Shown here piece by piece: positions 32,645 through 39,611 of a stretch of 43,354 bases of DNA. The translations under genes and the position numbers were made by a program. Where the stretch lies: NCBI GenBank assembly GCA_903915615.1, contig CAIWTR010000646.1, forward strand, positions 1 to 43,354, given 5' to 3'. This DNA comes from an uncultured Armatimonadota bacterium. GTDB taxonomy: Bacteria > Armatimonadota > Armatimonadia > Armatimonadales > Armatimonadaceae. Below the pieces are notes generated by a model. The model saw nothing but the letters and a program-made list of their open reading frames with translations, was not told the DNA's origin and ran no database searches. The number at the start of each line of letters is the position of its first letter. Position 1 is the first letter of the stretch.

Positions 32645-33658
32645 ATGGCGGCAGCTATAGAGATTACTAACCTGACAAAGCAGTATCCCGTGCCCATGAA
32701 GCGGGAATTTGTCAATGCCGTTGATAATCTGACATTGACAGTCGGAGAAGGTGAAATCTTCGGGTTTTTGGGCGCCAACGGTGCTGGTAAAACCACGACG
32801 ATTAAGATTCTCCTCGGGTTGATTTACGCGACAAGCGGTGATGCGAACGTCCTCGGTGCCCCCGCAGGTGACATTGCGGTCAAGCACAAGATTTCGTATC
32901 TCCCTGAAAGCCCTTACTTCTACGAGCACATGACGGCTCGTGAAATTGTCACGTTCTATGCACAGCTCTTTGGAATGCATCGTGAAGAAGCAAAGAAAAA
33001 GGCTGATGAACTTGTAGATTTCGTTGGTCTTGGTGGCAAGTCTGATGTCAACAAGCCAGTTTCCGAGTTTTCAAAAGGTATGCGACAACGTGTAGGTATT
33101 GCACAGTCGCTCATCAATGATCCGACGTTGTTGTTCTACGACGAGCCAACATCTGGTCTTGATGCGATTGCCCGACGTGATATTCGAGACCTAATGCTTG
33201 AGCTGAAGCGCCAAGGCAAGACGATGTTCCTGTCGAGCCACCAGCTTGAAGACGTCGAACTTGTATGCCACCGTGCATCGATTATCCATAAGGGCAAGCT
33301 TCAAGTGCTTGGCACGATGGAAGAGCTGCTTGGTGGTGAGCGTGTCGAGATCAAAATCGAGAACACGCCGGCTGAGCTCGCAGCTAAGTTGTCTGCTGAT
33401 GGAGCTATCCGAACAGGTGATGTACTAACGGCATCTGTTGTTCGTGGTGATGTCAGCTCTGTGATTGACGCGGCACGTAGCGGCAACGCAAGCGTGGTCA
33501 GCATCGTCCCAATGAAGCGTCGCCTCGAAGACATCTTTGTCGAAATCGTTGGCGGAAGGCTTGATAAGGTCAGTGGATCGTTGATCTCGACTGGCGACCG
33601 GCCACTCGTCAACAACGAAACGTCCTCTGCCAATCCATACAAGGAGATTGCAAAGTAA
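32645..33658 (+). CDS. ABC-2-type exporter ATPase
   Basis: A 337-residue ATPase. Walker A is GANGAGKTT, the signature is EFSKGMRQRVGIAQSL, Walker B is LLFYDEPTSGLD and the H-loop is SSHQLEDVE. The C-terminal extension of about 100 residues with an SIVPMKRRLEDIFVEIV segment is typical of ABC-2 drug, lipid or polymer exporters (the DrrA/NatA type). The ATG at 32645 follows a strong GGAGGG; a GTG at 32630 is an alternative. Its stop shares a base with the permease start (TAATG). Confidence 0.94.
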   Translation: MAAAIEITNLTKQYPVPMKREFVNAVDNLTLTVGEGEIFGFLGANGAGKTTTIKILLGLIYATSGDANVLGAPAGDIAVKHKISYLPESPYFYEHMTAREIVTFYAQLFGMHREEAKKKADELVDFVGLGGKSDVNKPVSEFSKGMRQRVGIAQSLINDPTLLFYDEPTSGLDAIARRDIRDLMLELKRQGKTMFLSSHQLEDVELVCHRASIIHKGKLQVLGTMEELLGGERVEIKIENTPAELAAKLSADGAIRTGDVLTASVVRGDVSSVIDAARSGNASVVSIVPMKRRLEDIFVEIVGGRLDKVSGSLISTGDRPLVNNETSSANPYKEIAK

Positions 33659-34446
33659 TGAACACAGCTATGGTGATTGCGCGCAATACCATTAGTGAAG
33701 CGCTTCGCAAAAAGATTCTTAACGCATTCCTGATGGTTGGCGTTGTTCTGATTGCACTCACATTTATCTTCCAGCAGTTTGCACCACGCCAGGAACTAAC
33801 CCTTGTCAAGGGAATGGGTCTTGGTATCATCAGCCTTGCTGGTCTCTTCATCACAGTGATTCTGTGTATCAACCTCGTACCAACAGAAGTTGAGCGCAGG
33901 ACCATCTACACAATTCTTGCGAAGCCTGTACGCCGGTATGAGTTCCTCCTCGGTAAGTTCTTTGGTGCTCTTGGAACCTTGGGCATCAACATCGGACTGA
34001 TGGGACTTGCATTCGTTGTTGCAGTTGCAGTCAAGCAGATTGGCGCAGAGAACGCAGTCAGCCCATTGATTCTCTTCAAAGGCATTCTGATGATTGCAAT
34101 GCAGATGTTGCTCCTTGCAGCACTTGCGATGTTCTTTTCGACCTTTGTGACTCCGCTTGTCAACTTCTTCTTGACGATGGTGTTGTTCGTTATTGGCAAC
34201 CTGTCCAGCTATACGCTTGACCTTGCCAAGAACAGCCAAGTTGCGATTGTCAAGTATGTGCTGCTCGGTGTCCATTATGTGGTTCCGAACTTCGGCAACT
34301 TCCAGTACACCAACCCGTTGTTGCAGCCGGATGTTGTCGTAAAGAACGAAACCCTGTTCCTGACGCAGAACTGTGCGTATGCGGTTGCATATGCGACGGC
34401 GCTGATGGTGTTGGCAATCCTCGTATTCGATCGCCGGGAGGTCTGA
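33658..34446 (+). CDS. ABC-2-type membrane permease
   Basis: A 262-residue protein with six hydrophobic segments, of the ABC-2 family. The N-terminus MVIARNTISEALRKKIL and the EVERRTIYTILAKPVRRYEFLLGK segment after the second helix are hallmarks of this permease subtype (NosY/gliding-associated type). It would dimerise and pair with the preceding ATPase. The transported substrate is unknown. Start and end are tightly coupled with neighbours. Confidence 0.92.
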   Translation: MNTAMVIARNTISEALRKKILNAFLMVGVVLIALTFIFQQFAPRQELTLVKGMGLGIISLAGLFITVILCINLVPTEVERRTIYTILAKPVRRYEFLLGKFFGALGTLGINIGLMGLAFVVAVAVKQIGAENAVSPLILFKGILMIAMQMLLLAALAMFFSTFVTPLVNFFLTMVLFVIGNLSSYTLDLAKNSQVAIVKYVLLGVHYVVPNFGNFQYTNPLLQPDVVVKNETLFLTQNCAYAVAYATALMVLAILVFDRREV

Positions 34447-34447
34447 C

Positions 34448-36163
34448 ATGCTGCGCGAAGCTTTCGCCAAAAATCCCAAGCTGGCAGGTACGTTGGTTCC
34501 GCTAACAGCGGCAATCATCGCCTTCCAGGCTATCAATGACCGGGATGACATGCGGCGACAACCGGCTATTGAGCCTAAGAGTGTAAAGACTGCTGCCACC
34601 GCATCGTTTGGAGGCGCTGGCTTACCGTTCGAATACTCATTGGCCGCCTTGTCTGGTTTCCGACAGGTCATCGCTGGACTCCTGTGGGTCCGCTCGGATG
34701 CTTTCTTCCATAGCGGAAACTACGATGCTATTCTGCCGATGATTCGGTTGATTACGTGGCTTGACCCTAACTGGCTAGATGTCTATGCAACGGGTGCTTG
34801 GCACTTGATGTATAACTTCACTGATACGGATCAACGCTCCGATCGACGCTATTTGCCAGTAGGTCTAGCGCTTCTCGATGAGGGAATTGCCAACAACTCT
34901 AAAGTCTTTGACGTGTACAAAGAAAAGGGTTGGAATATGTTTGACAAGGTCCGTGACTACAACGGAGCTGTCAAAGCATACCAAGGTGCTCTTGCGAATG
35001 ATCCGGATGCTGAAATCAACCAGGTTTCTCACCCATTGGCACACTCCTTCGAGCGTGCTGGCATGGTTGATGAATCCATTGCAGCTTGGGATGATGCTGT
35101 AAAGCGTCATGAAGCGTGGATGAAGCGGCCGGGCATCACCGATGAAGTTAAGATGCGAAACTCCATGGGTGTAAAGAATGCGACCAAAAACCGGTCCATT
35201 ATGCAAATCCGCAAGGCTTTGCGTCCTACAAACATCGCAGCATTGGGAGTGGTCGACACCGACTTTCATGTGACCGTCACCCGCACCAAATCCAAGGTGA
35301 TCAAGGTCGAAGGTTCCTGGAATCTGATTGGATCCATCAAGGATACATTCGATGCCGGTATCTTTGAAGCCGACGGCAATACCATCAAAACGCTCGGCAA
35401 GGGCCTAACGCTTGATGGACCAGTGAACGGCTGCCGTGTAGATGTTCGCCTCCAGGATGACGGCTATAAAATGCCGGAATTCGGATCGTTCAGCTTTGAA
35501 GTTGATCCAAAAATCACCCTGATGCAAGACATCGTTACAACAAGTGGTGGACGTCAAGTGGATGCGGGTGGTGCTTATGTCGCAACACCGCGTGCCGGTA
35601 ATGCTGAAGCAGTTGCGGAATCTGCAAAAGTTTACAACCTTGCGCCCAAAGACCAGGCTGTTGCTAATGGCGTTCCTGTAGCACAGGCACTAACCGGTGC
35701 TGTTCCAATCTCGGCAAGAGGGCAGTGGCAGTTGGTAACGATGGCTTATCCGAAAGCCTTCAATGCTTACCCACGCTACTACACGCAGGCTGAAATTCCA
35801 GCAATGTTTGCAAAGCTTCGTGGCGATGCAAAGACGGTTGCTGAGAAGCTGACGAAGAGAAATGTTCACATCGCCCGTAAGGGTCTGTATGCTCCTGGAT
35901 CTTTCCGTAGGGAAATCGATATGAGCAAGGATCCAAAGATGTACGGCTTCAAGAACGATTCGTTTGAGCTGATTCTCAGTGTCAATCCAAGAACGGCACC
36001 TGACTTTGTTCAGGATCGTATTGGCTGGAACGGAGAAGGCTGGAATGATCGAAAGTACTTGGATGACAAGACAGTTCCAGGACTGCGAATGATTCGTGTT
36101 CGCGTACCACTGACCAAGGATGACATTCTTGGAAGCGGTGAGAAGGTTCTGTTCAAAGGCTAA
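34448..36163 (+). CDS. Membrane-anchored TPR-like protein of unknown function, ABC-2 exporter partner
   Basis: A 571-residue protein starting 1 base after the permease stop. One membrane segment lies near residues 13-28. A helical repeat region (about 55-230) includes SGFRQVIAGLLWVRSDAFFHSGNYD and AVKAYQGALANDPD, which look like TPR units. The second half (about 260-571) is beta-rich without a recognised domain, rich in Lys, Asp and Gly. Context suggests an accessory protein that handles the exporter's substrate at the periplasmic side. The same trio is, to my knowledge, seen in related Armatimonadota, but I cannot check. Confidence 0.82.
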   Translation: MLREAFAKNPKLAGTLVPLTAAIIAFQAINDRDDMRRQPAIEPKSVKTAATASFGGAGLPFEYSLAALSGFRQVIAGLLWVRSDAFFHSGNYDAILPMIRLITWLDPNWLDVYATGAWHLMYNFTDTDQRSDRRYLPVGLALLDEGIANNSKVFDVYKEKGWNMFDKVRDYNGAVKAYQGALANDPDAEINQVSHPLAHSFERAGMVDESIAAWDDAVKRHEAWMKRPGITDEVKMRNSMGVKNATKNRSIMQIRKALRPTNIAALGVVDTDFHVTVTRTKSKVIKVEGSWNLIGSIKDTFDAGIFEADGNTIKTLGKGLTLDGPVNGCRVDVRLQDDGYKMPEFGSFSFEVDPKITLMQDIVTTSGGRQVDAGGAYVATPRAGNAEAVAESAKVYNLAPKDQAVANGVPVAQALTGAVPISARGQWQLVTMAYPKAFNAYPRYYTQAEIPAMFAKLRGDAKTVAEKLTKRNVHIARKGLYAPGSFRREIDMSKDPKMYGFKNDSFELILSVNPRTAPDFVQDRIGWNGEGWNDRKYLDDKTVPGLRMIRVRVPLTKDDILGSGEKVLFKG

Positions 36164-36183
36164 CCAAGCTTGTTCGGTAAATC

Positions 36184-36219
36184 AAAACCTCCAGTGACTA
36201 AGTCATTGGAGGTTTTTTT
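36184..36219. terminator. Bidirectional terminator of the exporter operon and the broken lipoprotein gene
   Basis: AACCTCCAGTGAC (36186-36198) pairs with GTCATTGGAGGTT (36202-36214) with a 3-base loop, then seven T. On the minus strand the hairpin is followed by TTTTGATTT and sits directly after the TGA at 36221-36223. Confidence 0.85.
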
Positions 36220-36220
36220 G

Positions 36221-36400
36221 TCAAGTGGTTTGACTTACATTAATTATGGAGATCTGTGCTCGTCCGCCCATGTCAGAGAAGCCAAGGGAGATGAATTTCA
36301 GGTGAGTTTGTTGCGCCTGTATTCGTGAAGGAGCCCAGAAAAGTCTGATGGTGTCAACACCCGATTCGATACCAGAGGCTTGATTGCATAACCAAAGGTT
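36221..36400 (-). pseudogene. In-frame continuation of the lipoprotein gene after its TAA
   Basis: After the stop codon at 36401-36403 the same frame stays open for 59 codons and ends in TGA at 36221, immediately before the terminator. The translation looks protein-like, for example GVDTIRLFW and LKFISLGFSDMGGRAQISI, with alternating hydrophobic residues as in beta strands. This suggests a nonsense mutation (or stop readthrough) in a gene once 225 residues long. Another frame is also open over 36298-36400, so the evidence is suggestive. Confidence 0.45.
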
Positions 36401-36898
36401 TTATTTTGAAAATACCACCGTAAGGGGAGCTTGCCCAATCTTCCCAAGCGTATTGTTTGTGCCAACCGCAACCTGCTCATCGGTGGTCTGTGATGCTTCA
36501 CATTTTCCATCCGAAATCGAAAGCTTAGCGGTTCGACCGTTGCTTCCACGGATCTCACCCTTAGATGTCCATGGCCCAGCTGCAGTCGTCCGTCGAGACT
36601 GAATATCAATCTCCCACGTGAAGCACGCGCCGCGGCTGCTGGTCGCGTTCAGCTTGGATGATTTTTCAACACGAAAAGAAGAACGATCGCAGGATGGATC
36701 ACTCCAATTACGATCTCCAACAAAGGACCACTTGTAATGTACGAGGTCACTTTTTTCTTTTACACGCGTAAACAAAATACGGATGTTGCCGTCAGATGGC
36801 ATTGCACTCCGGGATTCTTTTTGGCTTTGCCGCGGAGTACAGCCAACGGTAAGACTCATAAGAATAGGCACGAGCAATGCGATTAGTCGGGAATTCAT
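36401..36898 (-). CDS. Lipoprotein of unknown function, probably truncated by a stop codon
   Basis: A 165-residue protein. A short Sec signal (MNSRLIALLVPILMSLTVGC) ends in a lipobox-like TVGC, with Cys20 lipidated. The mature part is beta-rich, with several Cys and Trp (SFVGDRNWSDPSC, GACFTWEIDIQSRR, GPWTSKGEIRG). No family recognised. The ribosome binding site is poor: AAGGA touches the ATG. It may be a fragment of the longer gene described at 36221-36400. The start region abuts a perfect 14-bp palindrome shared with the tRNA promoter. Confidence 0.65.
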   Translation of the reverse strand: MNSRLIALLVPILMSLTVGCTPRQSQKESRSAMPSDGNIRILFTRVKEKSDLVHYKWSFVGDRNWSDPSCDRSSFRVEKSSKLNATSSRGACFTWEIDIQSRRTTAAGPWTSKGEIRGSNGRTAKLSISDGKCEASQTTDEQVAVGTNNTLGKIGQAPLTVVFSK

Positions 36899-36907
36899 TC
36901 CTTGATT

Positions 36908-36921
36908 GTATCAATTGATAC
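36908..36921. promoter_or_regulatory. Perfect palindrome GTATCAATTGATAC between lipoprotein and tRNA genes
   Basis: A 14-bp perfect dyad lies 10 bases before the lipoprotein ATG on one side and next to the tRNA -35 element on the other. This is the size and symmetry of many repressor sites. It may be chance in an AT-rich stretch. Confidence 0.4.
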
Positions 36922-36922
36922 C

Positions 36923-36951
36923 TTGCTTGTGGAAATACTTCGCGGTAAACT
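36923..36951 (+). promoter_or_regulatory. Promoter candidate for tRNA-Glu
   Basis: TTGCTT (36923-36928) and TAAACT (36946-36951) are separated by 17 bp. The start of transcription would fall near 36958, a few bases before the mature tRNA 5' end. Confidence 0.5.
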
Positions 36952-36960
36952 GTTCCCCGT

Positions 36961-37033
36961 GGCCCGTTGGTCGAGCGGTTAAGGCGCCTCCCTTTCACGG
37001 AGGAAACCAGGGGTTCGATTCCCCTACGGGCTA
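36961..37033 (+). tRNA. tRNA-Glu (anticodon TTC)
   Basis: A 73-nt cloverleaf. The acceptor stem is GGCCCGT with ACGGGCT (first pair G-U, as in many bacterial tRNA-Glu), the anticodon stem is CCTCC/GGAGG with loop CTTTCAC, giving anticodon TTC, and the T arm is AGGGG-TTCGATT-CCCCT. Discriminator A; the CCA end is not encoded and must be added enzymatically. It has its own promoter and terminator. Confidence 0.97.
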
Positions 37034-37039
37034 GATTGA

Positions 37040-37065
37040 GAGCACCTCTTTGAGGTGCTCTTTTT
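37040..37065 (+). terminator. Terminator of tRNA-Glu
   Basis: GAGCACCTC (37040-37048) pairs with GAGGTGCTC (37052-37060) with a TTT loop, followed by TTTTTG. Confidence 0.85.
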
Positions 37066-37208
37066 GTTTGCGGGCACCATCGTCGTTTTGGCATCCTCAG
37101 AGGGGAGTCGACGGCGTGATACTGAGCCCATCCATACAATTGTCGATGATTGTTATCTATTCGTCAAATGCTGCATGACGGGACTGGTCAGTTCCCCTAC
37201 AATGCCGT

Positions 37209-39611
37209 ATGCACACATTCCTAGATACTTGTAAGGTTGTTAAAGCACTTGTTATTGGCGAATCCGGGCGGGGTGGGCGTACCGCATTTGACCGGGACCG
37301 CGTAACCGCTGCAATAGCTGCTGGCTCCCTCATTGTTGAGAATGGTCGTCCTGTCGCAGATGGTGGTCCTGCCTGGCGCGAGCTGCCGGTTTCAGCAGAT
37401 GGTGTTTACGCAGAGCGTGAGCTTCGCGGTGGTTATGTTGCATTGATTGTTTCATCCGAAGCCGATCAGACAGTTGTTGTTCGTGCATCTGGGCATGGAG
37501 TCTTTTACGGGCCTGGAATCGTACACGGTGGTGATCCTTACGGGACGGATGCTTTTCACTTCCCAGTTCGACTAAAGGCTGGAAACAATCAGCTTATCTT
37601 TTCCGTTGGACGCGGAAGGCTGGCAGTGCGGTTTGAAGCTGCAAGCAACACAGCGTTCATCAGTGGGAATGACCTAACGATCGGAGATGTCGTTCCGGGC
37701 TCAACCGATGGCGTCTACGCTGGTGTGCAGGTAGTGAATCCTGCTGCTGGCGGTTACTTTATGTTGATGGCGACGATTGAACCTAGTAGCACCGCAAGTC
37801 ACATCGTCTACCTGCCCGCATTGTCATCTACCAAAATTCCAATCAAACTTCCACCTGTTGAGCGGCCGAGCGCTGATGGTGTATCCGTTAGCTTTGAGCT
37901 TGTTGATTGTGGCAAGGAACGTCAAGTAAATACGAAGCGGATGTCGAGCAACGATTCATCAAAAATCGTAAGTACCATCAAGGTTTCCACCCGAGTACGT
38001 CGCCCACAGGATACGCGGAAGAATACGTTTATCTCTGAAATCGATGGCAGTGCTCAGTATTACGGTGTCCGCCCTGCACAAAGCCGCCAACAGTCTCCAA
38101 ATCTTGTACTGACCCTTCACGGAGCATCTGTCGAAGGCATGGGGCAGGCGGAAGCATATGGCAATCATGCTGATATCAACTGGATTGCAGCCACAAATCG
38201 TCGCCCATACGGTTTCGATTGGGAAGACTGGGGCCGCAAGGATGCCATGGAAGTTCTGGCGGATGCAAGTGCCAGACTGCCGATGACTCCGGCGAAAGTC
38301 CATCTTGCTGGTCACTCGATGGGTGGTCATGGAACGTGGGTCAACGGATCACTCTATCCATCAACATTCGCATCCATCGCGCCAAGCGCAGGATGGGTAT
38401 CGTTTGCATCTTATGGGGGAGGGGCACGGAGTCCCCAACAACCCGATGTTGTTGACGCCGTTTTCAATCGGGCGAACAATGAATATGACACGTTGAAACG
38501 TGCGGGAAACTTGGATTATCCAAGTGTGTTCATTCTTCATGGCGATGCCGATGACAATGTCCCGGTCACCGAAGCACGAACGATGAAGTCGGTTCTCGAA
38601 AATCGGCGTCACCCACGGTTTGGTTATCACGAACAACCAGGCGCTGGGCACTGGTGGGATGGACCGCAGGGGGCAGGAGCCGACTGTCTCGATTGGCCGG
38701 GAATTACCTCAGCAATTCGTTCATCCTCGGTTGCTGATCCTGACACATTTACGTTCTCGACACCGCATCCGGGAATCTCCGCAACGGCCTTCTGGGTAGA
38801 AGTCATTCATCAGCACGTATGGGGCGAGATGTCAAAGGTCTCTGCAACATGGAAGGCATCGCCGGCGGAGCTTTGGATCACGGCAGAAAACATCGAACGC
38901 CTCGCGATTGCCGAACGCTCAGCCAAGAAGCGTCCGACAACGGTCAAAATTAACGGCCAAACGCTGCAGATTCCCCAAACTGGTACCGTTCATGTAGCGC
39001 TTAACGGTTCCAAATGGCGTGTCGTAGGCGATATGCAGGTAGGACAGAAAACACCGCAGCGCTGTGGACCTTTCAAGAATGCCATCGGGAATCGCTTTGC
39101 ACTAGTACTTCCAACCGGCGGGACTGCCGCTGAAAATGATCTTGCACTACAGATTGCCCGCTACCACCTCGAAACATGGATGGTCCGCGGTAACGGACAT
39201 AGTGATGTTTTCCTTGATACAGACCCGTTAGATGAAGATAGAACATACGTTCTTTACGGGAACAGTAGTATCAATAAGGCTTGGGGCAAAATGGTCAATC
39301 AGCAAAACGTGGATGTAACACGTCAGGCTGCCCGTATCGGTCGTAAGACTGTCAAGGGAGATGATGTCTTCCTCATGGCGTGTCAGCCCCATCCAAAATC
39401 GGACAAAAGTCATGTCGTGTTGGTTGGATTCACGGGTGCTGTGGGTGCTCGGGCAGTCCTCCGTGTGCCTTTGTTTGTCAGCGGTGTCGCGATGCCGGAC
39501 TGGACACTTGCGAAGGCGAATGTCTTCCAACTAGGTCGGGCAGGTGTTATAGGCGCTGGTTATTTTGACTCTGCCTGGAAGCCAGCAATGGATCAATCAG
39601 CATGGCGATAA
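37209..39611 (+). CDS. Large alpha/beta hydrolase, prolyl-oligopeptidase/esterase type, without signal peptide
   Basis: An 800-residue hydrolase. The N-terminal half (about 1-290) is beta-rich and unassigned; the catalytic alpha/beta domain (about 290-520) has the nucleophile elbow GHSMGGHGTW, an Asp in HGDADDNVPV and a His in GAGHWWDG, in the correct order. A further beta-rich region with no clear assignment follows (about 520-800). The family of such proteins usually has a Sec signal, but none is seen here and an in-frame stop (TGA at 37176) excludes a longer start. It overlaps the next S9 gene by 10 bases. A peptidase or esterase for proline-containing substrates is suggested by the operon. 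Confidence 0.83.
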   Translation: MHTFLDTCKVVKALVIGESGRGGRTAFDRDRVTAAIAAGSLIVENGRPVADGGPAWRELPVSADGVYAERELRGGYVALIVSSEADQTVVVRASGHGVFYGPGIVHGGDPYGTDAFHFPVRLKAGNNQLIFSVGRGRLAVRFEAASNTAFISGNDLTIGDVVPGSTDGVYAGVQVVNPAAGGYFMLMATIEPSSTASHIVYLPALSSTKIPIKLPPVERPSADGVSVSFELVDCGKERQVNTKRMSSNDSSKIVSTIKVSTRVRRPQDTRKNTFISEIDGSAQYYGVRPAQSRQQSPNLVLTLHGASVEGMGQAEAYGNHADINWIAATNRRPYGFDWEDWGRKDAMEVLADASARLPMTPAKVHLAGHSMGGHGTWVNGSLYPSTFASIAPSAGWVSFASYGGGARSPQQPDVVDAVFNRANNEYDTLKRAGNLDYPSVFILHGDADDNVPVTEARTMKSVLENRRHPRFGYHEQPGAGHWWDGPQGAGADCLDWPGITSAIRSSSVADPDTFTFSTPHPGISATAFWVEVIHQHVWGEMSKVSATWKASPAELWITAENIERLAIAERSAKKRPTTVKINGQTLQIPQTGTVHVALNGSKWRVVGDMQVGQKTPQRCGPFKNAIGNRFALVLPTGGTAAENDLALQIARYHLETWMVRGNGHSDVFLDTDPLDEDRTYVLYGNSSINKAWGKMVNQQNVDVTRQAARIGRKTVKGDDVFLMACQPHPKSDKSHVVLVGFTGAVGARAVLRVPLFVSGVAMPDWTLAKANVFQLGRAGVIGAGYFDSAWKPAMDQSAWR

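Noticed and set aside
32307..32660. Small frames on both strands in the gap before the ABC-2 operon
   Set aside because: Neither has a ribosome binding site or family match. The minus one covers the consensus promoter, and the plus one starts inside the -35 box.
33796..34671. 291-codon minus-strand frame across the ABC-2 permease
   Set aside because: It is opposite a well-supported membrane protein, which often gives a long hydrophilic antisense frame.
36298..36609. 103-codon alternative minus-strand frame over the lipoprotein end
   Set aside because: Its upstream part is a shifted reading of the lipoprotein gene. The part after 36400 is less consistent with the terminator position than the lipoprotein's own frame, although it weakens certainty about the nonsense mutation.
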